From Bacillota bacterium (GTDB taxonomy: Bacteria; Bacillota; UBA994): a stretch of 9,764 nucleotides of DNA. Numbering within the stretch: position 1 is the first letter of the stretch; every line of letters begins with the position of its first letter. A program made the translations under genes and the position numbers. Of the stretch, positions 1-6,869 are shown in pieces. The stretch covers positions 1 to 9,764 of the forward strand of contig QLUS01000056.1 of the NCBI GenBank assembly GCA_018725535.1, written 5' to 3'. The notes under the pieces were generated by a model. That model saw nothing but the letters and a program-made list of their open reading frames with translations, was not told where the DNA came from and made no database searches.

Positions 1-471
1 GACAGCGAGTTACTGCAGGTGATGCCTATAGCTTCGGCTAAACAAATGGTGGAGCACTTGATGGGAGGGTTAGCCCCTAGCAAAGAGAGCCCCAGCGCCC
101 CGCCGCAACCTTCTCTTCCTACTGCTCCAGTGGTGCCGCAGTCGCCGGAGGTGGCAGTTCACCGCGCGCAGTTCTCGCCTTTTCAGGTGCCTCTCCAGAC
201 AGGCCCAGGTCAAAACATTGACCTAATTTTGGATGTACCCCTACAGGTTTCCGTCGTACTTGGCAAGAGCAGGCGAGCCATCAAGGATGTGCTGGCTATG
301 GGCGCAGGTTCGGTGGTGGAGCTTGACCGCATGGTGGAAGACCAAGTTGACGTGCTGGTTAACGGCATGCTAATTGCGCGTGGGGAGATTGTGGTGGTCA
401 ATGAGAACTTTGGTGTGAGGATTACCAGCATCCTCAGTCCGGCTGAAAGACTGCGAGAGATTAACAGGTAA
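1..471 (+). CDS. fliY: Flagellar motor switch protein FliY, 3' part (gene begins left of the window)
   Basis: This is the C-terminal part of FliY, a cytoplasmic rotor (C-ring) component that, with FliM and FliG, sets the direction of flagellar rotation; in Bacillus it also dephosphorylates CheY-P. The frame is open from base 1 and the first residues (DSELLQVMPIASAKQMVEHLM) resemble the last helix of the CheC-like phosphatase domain of FliY, so the GTG at 19 is probably internal. A Pro/Ser/Ala-rich linker follows (roughly codons 27-55). Then comes a FliN/SpoA-type domain with the typical string LDVPLQVSVVLGKSR, the core VVELDRMVEDQVDVLVNG and the closing ILSPAERL. A stand-alone FliN is the alternative, but the upstream CheC-like tail argues for FliY. 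The stop (TAA, 469-471) lies 17 bases before the next gene, so the two are probably co-transcribed. It is the only flagellar gene visible; the rest of its operon should lie to the left. Confidence 0.88.
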   Translation, partial: DSELLQVMPIASAKQMVEHLMGGLAPSKESPSAPPQPSLPTAPVVPQSPEVAVHRAQFSPFQVPLQTGPGQNIDLILDVPLQVSVVLGKSRRAIKDVLAMGAGSVVELDRMVEDQVDVLVNGMLIARGEIVVVNENFGVRITSILSPAERLREINR

Positions 472-488
472 GATTTACAGGAATAGGG

Positions 489-1199
489 GTGCCTTTTCGG
501 TTTGGCGGTGAAAGCCCCGATGGTTTTGATGCCTCAGGGCGCTTGGTGTATGTGTTCGGGCAGTTTGGGGCAAGTTTGCCTAGGACAACTGCCAAGCAAG
601 CGACTGTGGGAGCTGGGGTAGCACGCGCGAATCTCAGAGCAGGTGATATAGTGCGCTTTGCTTCGGGCAGCTCGCGTTGGACAGGGGTCGGCCAGAATGG
701 CGTTGTGTGGGCTAGTCCAAGCGCTGGGGCAGTACGGCAGGCGAGTCTCGCGCAAGCTTCCGTATCGTCCCTCTATCGCGGTGCGAGGCGTCTCCCTGAG
801 TCTGCCTTCACCTTGCCCCCTAGACCTGATACCGCCACGCTAATCCTCGCTACCGCCGAGGAGTATTTAGGTACACCCTACGTGTTCGGTGCTGACGGCC
901 CCGAGAGCTTCGATTGCTCCGGCTTTACGCGTTTCGTTTTCGCTCAGCACGACATTGCCATTCCACGTACTTCCATTAACCAAGCGTCGGCTGGGGTGAG
1001 GGTGGCGATTGCCAAGAGGCGTAAGGGAGACATCTTAGTCTTTGTGGATACCTGGCGTCCGGGAATCTCGCATGTGGGCATCTACATGGGGGAAGGGCAG
1101 TTTATTCATGCCACTACGCGTGAGGGTGTGAGTTACGCAAACCTAAGCAGCACATACTGGGGGACAAGGCTGCACAGCGTGCGGCGCGTTATACCGTAG
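489..1199 (+). CDS. Tandem NlpC/P60 protein: degenerate first domain, apparently active second domain
   Basis: NlpC/P60 (peptidase family C40) enzymes cut peptide bonds in peptidoglycan. Using GTG 489 (AGGA at 479-482, 6 bases upstream), the product is 236 residues with two copies of the fold. The second copy (about 115-236) has the catalytic Cys143 in FDCSG, His195 in ISHVGIYMG and a second His207 in FIHAT, so it looks active. The first copy (1 to about 103) keeps the family outline (PFRFGGESPDGFD, FGASLPRTTAKQA, LRAGDIVRF), but Ala15 replaces the catalytic Cys (FDASG) and the two His positions read about Ser/Arg62-63 and Trp74. It is therefore a pseudo-enzyme domain. Domain-like sequence continues upstream of GTG 489 (frame reads RFTGIG before VPFRFGG) until a stop at 462-464 inside fliY, so the usual first helix is missing and no signal peptide is present. 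It may be an N-terminally truncated gene joined to the end of fliY, or a cytoplasmic or flagellum-exported protein. The domain assignment is secure; role and start are not. Confidence 0.85.
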   Translation: MPFRFGGESPDGFDASGRLVYVFGQFGASLPRTTAKQATVGAGVARANLRAGDIVRFASGSSRWTGVGQNGVVWASPSAGAVRQASLAQASVSSLYRGARRLPESAFTLPPRPDTATLILATAEEYLGTPYVFGADGPESFDCSGFTRFVFAQHDIAIPRTSINQASAGVRVAIAKRRKGDILVFVDTWRPGISHVGIYMGEGQFIHATTREGVSYANLSSTYWGTRLHSVRRVIP

Positions 1200-1200
1200 A

Positions 1201-1298
1201 ACTGGTCACTGGTCGTTAGTCGCAGGTTACTCGGAGGACGCCGGCTTTCAGTGCTCAGCCGTCCACCGTAAGCTGTCCGCCGTCCGCTCTAGGCTGTA
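1201..1298. repeat. Degenerate tandem array of 7-base units
   Basis: The spacer just after the NlpC/P60 stop can be read as fourteen consecutive heptamers without losing phase. It begins with two identical copies of ACTGGTC (1201-1207, 1208-1214), then GTTAGTC. Further along come AGCCGTC (1257), AGCTGTC (1271) and CGCCGTC (1278). Most units end in TC, TT or TA. Units in the middle (about 1229-1250) are poorly conserved. This resembles the short tandemly repeated heptanucleotide arrays known from some bacterial intergenic regions, for example in filamentous cyanobacteria. I see no reading frame or RNA gene here. Confidence 0.55.
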
Positions 1299-1304
1299 CA
1301 CTGC

Positions 1305-1332
1305 AAAAACCGCGTGTTCACACGCGGTTTTT
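1305..1332 (+). terminator. Intrinsic terminator after the fliY-NlpC/P60 unit
   Basis: A perfect 12-bp inverted repeat: AAAAACCGCGTG (1305-1316), loop TTCA, then CACGCGGTTTTT (1321-1332). The GC-rich core followed by a T run is the classical Rho-independent form. Because the left arm begins with five A's, it could also stop leftward transcription. It separates the flagellar/hydrolase side from the dprA gene set. Confidence 0.9.
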
Positions 1333-1343
1333 CCTGTTATAAT
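1317..1343 (+). promoter_or_regulatory. Predicted SigA-type promoter of the dprA gene set, overlapping the terminator
   Basis: A perfect -10 box TATAAT (1338-1343) is preceded by TG one base upstream (1335-1336), giving an extended -10. The best -35-like hexamer, TTCACA (1317-1322), lies in the terminator loop and right arm with a 15-base spacer; at the usual 17-base spacing only the weak TGTTCA is available. The extended -10 can compensate for a poor -35. A start near 1350 would give a leader of about 27 bases before dprA ATG 1377 and rules out upstream dprA starts such as 1314. Confidence 0.75.
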
Positions 1344-1376
1344 TACGAAAAACAGTCGGAGGGAGACAGGCTCAGT

Positions 1377-2426
1377 ATGGAGAGACGACAGGCCCTAGCG
1401 ATAATAGCCAAGGTGCGCAGTGTGAGATACGCCCAAGTGTCTCACCTTGATTTCGCTCACTTCCCCCTTTACTCGGCTGACAGCTGGCATGAAGCGGGCT
1501 TGTCTCGTTCTGCTGCCCTAGCCGTTGTGAAGGCGTTTCAGGAGCAGGACCATGACCCGCTGCTACAGGCAAGGGCGAGAGCGATCGTCATTGGTGACCC
1601 AGATTATCCAACTATCCTAAGCCATCTCTACTCTCCGCCATTGGTCCTCTACGTGCGCGGGCAGCTTGAGGCAGAACGAGGGGTGGCAGTGGTGGGCACG
1701 CGCAAGGCTACGCCATACGGCAGGCAGGTAGTGGAAATGGTGGTGCCTGTGCTTGTTACCGCTGAACACACGGTGGTGAGCGGCCTAGCGCGCGGCATTG
1801 ACACGTTAGCACATAGCGTTACGCTGCGCTGTGGCGGGAAGACCATAGCCGTCATGGGGTGCGGCCTGGACGCTATTTATCCCCGCGAAAACTCGCTGCT
1901 CGCGGAGAAGATTGTGGAACAGGGAGGAGCCCTAGTGAGTGAGTACAGGGAGGGAACTCCGCCGCTTGCAGGCCATTTCCCCGCGCGGAACCGGATCATT
2001 AGCGGTCTGTCGCGCATCTGTCTAGTTATAGAGGGCGATATGGGCAGCGGGGCGCTGATTACCGCCGAACACGCGCTGGAGCAGGGGAAAGAGGTTTTGG
2101 CGGTGCCGGGCAGCATTTTCAGCCCGCAGAGCAGAGGCACCAATTACCTTATCGCACAGGGAGCGACACCACTCCTTGAGCCAAATGTAATCTACGAAAC
2201 ATTAGGTACCGTCGCCAAGCCGCTAGAAGCCCCGGCTACGCTTGAGCTCAGGCCTGAGGAATCGCTTGTTCTTATGGCCCTAAGCACGGAACCCCTGAGT
2301 GTAGACGAAGTTTGTATGCATACTGGGTTTCCCGTAGCCGTGGCTGCTGCTGCTTTGACTGCGCTAGAGGTAGCGGGAGCAATTGAACGCCTGCCGGGTG
2401 GTGCCTACTTGCGGCTACGCGGATAA
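1377..2426 (+). CDS. dprA: DNA-processing protein DprA (Smf)
   Basis: DprA binds incoming single-stranded DNA and loads RecA during natural transformation; it is widespread even where competence is unproven. The 349-residue product has the expected order. A short N-terminal helical region covers about 1-65. The Rossmann-like DprA domain covers about 70-275, with VVGTRKATPYG (105-115), SGLARGIDTLAH (135-146), the GCGLDAIYP strand/loop (161-169), FPARNRIISGLS (201-212) and GSGALITAEHALEQGKEVLAVPG (223-245). A winged-helix DML1-like tail follows (about 290-347). ATG 1377 was chosen because the predicted promoter excludes upstream starts and a GGAGGGAG stretch (1358-1365) lies just upstream, though its spacing of 11-14 bases is long. 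It is the first gene of the dprA-topA-trmFO-xerC-codY run, and topA follows after about 54 bases. Confidence 0.96.
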   Translation: MERRQALAIIAKVRSVRYAQVSHLDFAHFPLYSADSWHEAGLSRSAALAVVKAFQEQDHDPLLQARARAIVIGDPDYPTILSHLYSPPLVLYVRGQLEAERGVAVVGTRKATPYGRQVVEMVVPVLVTAEHTVVSGLARGIDTLAHSVTLRCGGKTIAVMGCGLDAIYPRENSLLAEKIVEQGGALVSEYREGTPPLAGHFPARNRIISGLSRICLVIEGDMGSGALITAEHALEQGKEVLAVPGSIFSPQSRGTNYLIAQGATPLLEPNVIYETLGTVAKPLEAPATLELRPEESLVLMALSTEPLSVDEVCMHTGFPVAVAAAALTALEVAGAIERLPGGAYLRLRG

Positions 2427-2468
2427 AGACAGGGCCAAAGAGGCAAAGTGAAGTGTAAGTGATTGACT

Positions 2469-2477
2469 GAGGTGATT
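2469..2477 (+). promoter_or_regulatory. Strong Shine-Dalgarno site that decides the topA start
   Basis: GAGGTGAT (2470-2477) is an eight-base match to the complement of the 16S rRNA 3' end. Counted from its GG pair (2471-2472), the eight-base gap seen before other genes here (tsf: GGAGG, then 8 bases, then ATG) lands on CTG 2481. The in-frame GTG 2472 lies inside the site, and no comparable site serves TTG 2463 or GTG 2472. Confidence 0.65.
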
Positions 2478-2480
2478 TAT

Positions 2481-4547
2481 CTGCCGAAATATCTCGTGAT
2501 TGTGGAGTCTCCCGCAAAAGCCAAAACCATCACCAAGTACCTTGGCACCAAGTACGCCGTTAAAGCGTCCTATGGACATCTGCGTGACTTGCCCAAGAGT
2601 CAGCTAGGTGTGGACATTGACAATGGTTTTGCTCCTAAGTACATAACCATTAGGGGTAAGGGTGATACGGTGAAAGAACTACGCGAAGCGGCCAAGAAAG
2701 CGGACAGGGTGTTTCTGGCCACAGACCCTGACCGAGAGGGCGAGGCTATTTCATGGCACTTGGCACATACCTTAGACCTTGACTTAGAGGGCGCGCTGCG
2801 TGTTACTTTCAATGAGATTACCCCGTCAGCTGTACAAAACGCTTTCAAACAACCCCGGCGCATTGACAAGGATCTAGTGGACTCCCAACAGGCGAGACGA
2901 ATCCTTGACCGTATCGTGGGGTACAAGCTGTCCCCGCTGCTGTGGGCAAAGGTAAGAAAAGGTCTCAGCGCAGGTCGCGTGCAATCTGTGGCAGTGCGTC
3001 TGATTGTCGACCGCGAAAGGGAGATTTGGGCCTTTCAATCTAAGGAATACTGGACATTGCAGGTGTCGCTTAGACCTAGCCTAACCAAGCCCTTTCAGGC
3101 GAAGTTGACCGGTCGCGAGCTTAGTAGTCAGGCGGAGGTCGACCATCTGTCCTCAGTGCTGCAAGGTCTGCCATTTGTAGTGAAGGCAGTAAAACAGACT
3201 GAGAAGGAACGCAAACCATCTCCCCCCTTTAACACGAGCACCCTCCAGCAGGAGGCGGCAAAACGGCTCGGGTTTTCTGCTAAACGCACCATGCGCATCG
3301 CTCAAACTCTCTATGAAGGGGTGGAGTTGGGGAAAGAGGGCGCCGTGGGACTGATCACCTACATGCGTACGGACAGCACGCGCCTCGCGCAGGAAGCCTT
3401 GTCTGCTGCGGAGGCCTATGTTAAGACGCACTTTGGGCTGCCGTACCACGCGCTACGGCAGTATGCGTCTAAGCGCGGCCCTGGCGTAAATTCACAGGAC
3501 GCGCATGAGGCTATCCGCCCGTCCTATGTGGATCGCAAACCAGGCGATCTCAAAGCAGCCTTGTCAACAGAGCAATACAGGTTGTATAAGCTGATTCACG
3601 ACCGTTTCCTGGCCTCTCAGATGTCTAACGCGAGGTTTGACACCGTGCAGGCGGACATCCAAGCGGGTGATCACGCGTTTCGCGCGGTTGGCTCGCGCCT
3701 AGTATTCCCGGGTTACTTGGCGCTGTATGAAGAAGAGAACGACGATGAGGAGACCAAAGAAGCCGGTGAACTCCCTGTTCTAGAAGTTGATCAGGTGTTG
3801 TCCCTCGTCAAACAACTGCCTAAACAGCACTTTACCCAGCCCCCACCCCGTTATACAGAAGCCTCGCTAATTAAAGCATTAGAAGAGGGGGGGATTGGGA
3901 GGCCGAGCACCTACGCGCCCATCATCGACACCATTCAGGCGCGCGGCTACGCAGGCAAAGAACAGAAGCGCTTTGTGGCCACCGAACTGGGACAGGTAGT
4001 AGTGGACATTCTGGCAGAACATTTTCCGGAACTAGTAGAAGTCAAGTTTACGGCAGCAATGGAGAACAAGCTTGATGCCATAGAGCATGGGCAAACTACA
4101 GCCGTAGACGTCTTACGCGAGTTCTACGCGGTCTTTGCTGAGCAGCTGGAGAAAGCCCTAGTGGGTGTCGAAAAAATAGAAGTCGCAGACGAAGAGACGG
4201 ACGAGATCTGCTCGCTCTGCAGTCGCAACATGGTGATAAAGGCTGGGCGTTTCGGGAAGTTTCTTGCCTGCCCCGGCTTTCCGGCGTGTCGCAATACCAA
4301 GCCTTTACTTAAACCCATCGGGGTATCGTGCCCAGTATGCGCGGGCAACATCGTCGAACGTCGCAGCAAGCGGGGACGTCTGTTTTTTGGCTGTTCAAAC
4401 TATCCTAACTGCGGCTTTGTGGTGTGGCAAAAACCCAATGAAACGCCGTGTTCGCGTTGCGGGGCCTTTACTGTCGAGAAGAAGCGCCGTTCTGGTGAGG
4501 TCTACAGTATCTGTGGCAACCCCTCCTGTGGAGCTGTTCCCAAATGA
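2481..4547 (+). CDS. topA: DNA topoisomerase I (type IA), probable CTG start
   Basis: TopA relaxes negative supercoils by cutting one DNA strand through a 5'-phosphotyrosine link. From CTG 2481 the protein is 688 residues and opens MPKYLVIVESPAKAKT, placing the Toprim glutamate at position 9 as in E. coli TopA. The Toprim acidic motif DPDRE is at about 82-86. The active-site tyrosine is Tyr294 in GLITYMRTDSTRL. The HEAIRPS and GGIGRPSTYA motifs of the gate region follow. The C-terminus carries three four-cysteine zinc ribbons: CSLC/CPGFPAC, CPVC/CSNYPNC and CSRC/CGNPSC. Alternative in-frame starts are GTG 2472 and TTG 2463, adding 3 or 6 residues but lacking their own Shine-Dalgarno site. The stop TGA (4545-4547) overlaps an ATG of the next frame. 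A full-length, normal bacterial enzyme; only the start codon is odd. Confidence 0.96.
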   Translation: MPKYLVIVESPAKAKTITKYLGTKYAVKASYGHLRDLPKSQLGVDIDNGFAPKYITIRGKGDTVKELREAAKKADRVFLATDPDREGEAISWHLAHTLDLDLEGALRVTFNEITPSAVQNAFKQPRRIDKDLVDSQQARRILDRIVGYKLSPLLWAKVRKGLSAGRVQSVAVRLIVDREREIWAFQSKEYWTLQVSLRPSLTKPFQAKLTGRELSSQAEVDHLSSVLQGLPFVVKAVKQTEKERKPSPPFNTSTLQQEAAKRLGFSAKRTMRIAQTLYEGVELGKEGAVGLITYMRTDSTRLAQEALSAAEAYVKTHFGLPYHALRQYASKRGPGVNSQDAHEAIRPSYVDRKPGDLKAALSTEQYRLYKLIHDRFLASQMSNARFDTVQADIQAGDHAFRAVGSRLVFPGYLALYEEENDDEETKEAGELPVLEVDQVLSLVKQLPKQHFTQPPPRYTEASLIKALEEGGIGRPSTYAPIIDTIQARGYAGKEQKRFVATELGQVVVDILAEHFPELVEVKFTAAMENKLDAIEHGQTTAVDVLREFYAVFAEQLEKALVGVEKIEVADEETDEICSLCSRNMVIKAGRFGKFLACPGFPACRNTKPLLKPIGVSCPVCAGNIVERRSKRGRLFFGCSNYPNCGFVVWQKPNETPCSRCGAFTVEKKRRSGEVYSICGNPSCGAVPK

Positions 4548-4565
4548 ATTTGTGTGCAAATTCAT
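4544..4565 (+). promoter_or_regulatory. Perfect inverted repeat at the topA stop / trmFO start
   Basis: ATGAATTTG (4544-4552) and CAAATTCAT (4557-4565) are exact reverse complements separated by TGTG. In mRNA this is a 9-bp hairpin containing the topA stop codon and the ATG at 4544, ending six bases before the likely trmFO ATG at 4571. It has no following T run, so it is not a terminator. It may control translational coupling between topA and trmFO, or be a protein-binding palindrome in DNA. The symmetry is seen directly; the function is inferred. Confidence 0.55.
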
Positions 4566-4570
4566 GTGGC

Positions 4571-5902
4571 ATGAACTTGAAATCGGTAACAGTGATTGGT
4601 GGGGGACTAGCCGGTGCCGAGGCCGCCTGGCAACTAGCGCGTCAGGGTGCTGCAGTCACGCTTTACGAGATGCGCCCTAATATGACTACGGGTGCTCATC
4701 ATACAGCTTTGCTTGCGGAACTCGTATGCAGCAATTCGTTCCGCGCGGCAGGTGTGGGCAATGCGGTTGGCCTTCTCAAGGAAGAGATGCGGCAATTGGA
4801 TTCCCTAATTATGCGGGCAGCCGAGGCAACAGAAGTGCCTGCGGGAGGAGCAACTGCGGTTGACCGCACCGAGTTTGCGCAGTTCGTAACGCGCGCAGTC
4901 GAGGGTCACCCGCTGATTACGGTGTGTCGCCAAGAGATAACGGAGCTCCCTAAGAGCGGCACAGTCATTGTAGCTTCCGGTCCACTGACCTCGAGCGCAT
5001 TGGCGGAGCATCTACGCCAAGTGTTAGAAGCTCCCTACCTAGCCTTTTTCGACGCGGCGGCCCCGATTGTACTAGCGGACTCCATCGATATGAGCCAGGC
5101 ATTTATGGCATCTCGCTATGGGAAAGGAGAAGCCGCTTATATTAACTGCCCGCTCAACGAAGACGAGTACGACCGCTTTTATCAGGCGCTGATTGCTGCT
5201 AAGCGCCAGCAGCTGAGCGATATAGACACCACAGCGTGCTTTGAAGGCTGTATGCCGATTGAGTCGATGGCCGATAGAGGGAGGGACACACCGTTGTTTG
5301 GCCCGCTGAAGCCGGTGGGACTTACTGATCCTAGGACCGGTAAGCGTCCGTTTGCTGTGTTGCAACTGCGGCAGGACAATCGTGCGGCGACCATGTACAA
5401 CCTCGTCGGCTTTCAGACTAGACTCACTTGGCGCGAACAGAAACGCGTATTTAGTCTGATACCGGCCCTGCGCCATGCCGAGTATGTGCGCTTCGGTATA
5501 ATGCATCGCAACACTTTCATCGATTCCCGCTCCGTACTCTGGCCGACTTTGCAGTGGCGCAAAGACGCGCGGGTTTTCTTTGCGGGCCAAGTAACAGGCG
5601 TAGAGGGTTATGTGGAGTCAGCTGCAACTGGCTTAGTGGCAGGCATTAATGCCTACCGGTTCACTCAGGGAATGGAGCCGCTGGTCCTGCCAGTCGTAAC
5701 CGCGCACGGTGCCCTCATCAATTACATCACGGAACACTCGCCCTCGCCTCTGCAGCCGATGAATGTGACTTTTGGCCTTTTCCCACCCCTTTCTTCTCCT
5801 CTGCGCGAGCGCAGATTGCGTAACCTTGCCTACGCCGAGCGAGCTATGCGAGAATTAACAGAGTTTTTCTGCAAACATAGCCCCAAGTGCTTGTGTGGTT
5901 AG
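4571..5902 (+). CDS. trmFO: Folate/FAD-dependent tRNA (uracil-54-C5)-methyltransferase TrmFO (Gid)
   Basis: TrmFO makes 5-methyluridine at position 54 of tRNA, taking the carbon from methylenetetrahydrofolate and electrons from reduced FAD. From ATG 4571 the product is 443 residues and starts MNLKSVTVIGGGLAGAEAAW, a standard FAD-binding GxGxxG Rossmann start followed by LYEMRP. The two functional cysteines are in place: Cys53 in ELVCSNSFR, the same number as in B. subtilis, and Cys227 in FEGCMPIE. Late motifs include YNLVGFQTRL, FGIMHRNTFI and the closing FAD motif FFAGQVTGVEGYVES. ATG 4544, overlapping the topA stop as ATGA, would add nine residues (MNLCANSCG); it has only a weak GGAG (4530-4533) and lies within a hairpin. 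ATG 4571 has no clear Shine-Dalgarno site, so translation is probably coupled to topA. The C-terminus ends in an unusual cysteine-rich tail (CKHSPKCLCG). Confidence 0.95.
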   Translation: MNLKSVTVIGGGLAGAEAAWQLARQGAAVTLYEMRPNMTTGAHHTALLAELVCSNSFRAAGVGNAVGLLKEEMRQLDSLIMRAAEATEVPAGGATAVDRTEFAQFVTRAVEGHPLITVCRQEITELPKSGTVIVASGPLTSSALAEHLRQVLEAPYLAFFDAAAPIVLADSIDMSQAFMASRYGKGEAAYINCPLNEDEYDRFYQALIAAKRQQLSDIDTTACFEGCMPIESMADRGRDTPLFGPLKPVGLTDPRTGKRPFAVLQLRQDNRAATMYNLVGFQTRLTWREQKRVFSLIPALRHAEYVRFGIMHRNTFIDSRSVLWPTLQWRKDARVFFAGQVTGVEGYVESAATGLVAGINAYRFTQGMEPLVLPVVTAHGALINYITEHSPSPLQPMNVTFGLFPPLSSPLRERRLRNLAYAERAMRELTEFFCKHSPKCLCG

Positions 5903-5935
5903 AGCAAGCATGATAAGATTTGGGTGGTGATGCGG

Positions 5936-6805
5936 GTGGACAACCATATAGACTATTATTTGCTGAACCTGCGTGTTGCGAGAGGCTGCAGCGAGAAAAC
6001 TGTGAGCAGCTATGCCCTTGATTTACGCCAGTTTAAGGAGTTTATCGGGGACAAGTCCATGCACGCTTTAGTGACCGCCGATGTACGGAGATTTGTTGCG
6101 CAGCTAGCCAAGCGCGGCTATGCCAAGAGCTCTTTGGCTCGGAAGATTTCGTGCCTGCGTTCGTTCTTTGACTTCCTAATGCAGACGGACGCGGCAACCT
6201 CAAACCCTGCGGCAGCCGTAGATCTACCTAGGCACAGGCGGGCTCTGCCGACGGTGCTCTACGAGGACGATGTAGATAGGCTTCTATCGTCAGTCGCGGG
6301 CGAGAACCTCGTGGACAGGGATCGAGCATTGCTCGAGCTCCTCTATGCTACGGGGTGTCGAGCCAGTGAGATTGCGGGCCTTAAGTTGGCTGATATTGAC
6401 TGGGGAGCCTGCACGCTCAGGGTCATGGGCAAGGGCGCAAAAGAGCGCATTGTCCCATTTGGAAAGATAGCGGCCCAGCATTTGCAGGCGTACACCGCAG
6501 GGTTGCGCGCCAAGCTCGTGACTGACAAGGTCACACACGTTTTTGTCAACTACCGGGGAAGCCCCTTAAGCAGGCGCAGCTTAGGCCGCATAGTGGACAA
6601 GTACGTGCGCCGAGGGGACTTCAACGGAGTGACCCCGCACGCCTTGCGCCACAGCTTTGCTACGCATTTGCTCGACAATGGCGCAGACCTGCGTGTTGTA
6701 CAGGAGCTCTTGGGACACACTTCGATCTCTACAACCCAGGTGTATACCCATGTGTCCGGCGAGAGAATTAAGGCTGCGTACAACAAAGCACATCCCCGGG
6801 CGTAA
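5936..6805 (+). CDS. xerC: Tyrosine recombinase XerC (CodV)
   Basis: XerC acts with XerD at dif sites to resolve chromosome dimers. With start GTG 5936 it has 289 residues. An N-terminal SAM-like DNA-binding domain (about 1-95, starting MDNHIDYYLLNLRVARGCSEKT) is followed by the catalytic domain. All six catalytic residues are visible: Arg142 (GCRASE), Lys166 (GKGAKER), His235 and Arg238 (PHALRHSFATH), His261 (LGHTS) and the nucleophile Tyr270 (VYTHV), with the same relative spacing as XerD. GTG 5936 was chosen because GGTGAT (5926-5931) is an acceptable Shine-Dalgarno site with GG eight bases upstream; GTG 5924 or ATG 5930 would add four or two residues but have no site of their own. Its position after topA and trmFO is the codV position of Bacillus, which supports XerC over XerD or an integrase. 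In Bacillus hslV follows; here codY does. Confidence 0.94.
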   Translation: MDNHIDYYLLNLRVARGCSEKTVSSYALDLRQFKEFIGDKSMHALVTADVRRFVAQLAKRGYAKSSLARKISCLRSFFDFLMQTDAATSNPAAAVDLPRHRRALPTVLYEDDVDRLLSSVAGENLVDRDRALLELLYATGCRASEIAGLKLADIDWGACTLRVMGKGAKERIVPFGKIAAQHLQAYTAGLRAKLVTDKVTHVFVNYRGSPLSRRSLGRIVDKYVRRGDFNGVTPHALRHSFATHLLDNGADLRVVQELLGHTSISTTQVYTHVSGERIKAAYNKAHPRA

Positions 6806-6869
6806 GTCGATTGGGCTTTGCGCAGTGTGGCGGCAGGCTAACGCGTCAAGTAGTTTAGGAGGTAAGAGC

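Noticed and set aside
5072..5590. 172-residue minus-strand open frame inside trmFO
   Set aside because: It lies wholly opposite a strongly conserved gene, has no recognisable motif and no ribosome-binding site; it is a shadow frame.
5910..5930. Six-codon open frame (ATG 5910 to TGA 5930) between trmFO and xerC as a leader peptide
   Set aside because: It has no ribosome-binding site and no regulatory codon run; a frame this short is expected by chance.
6657..6869. Long N-terminal extension of codY starting inside xerC
   Set aside because: The extra residues are out-of-frame xerC sequence; ATG 6870 has an ideal GGAGG and gives the standard CodY N-terminus MSLLEKTRKLN.
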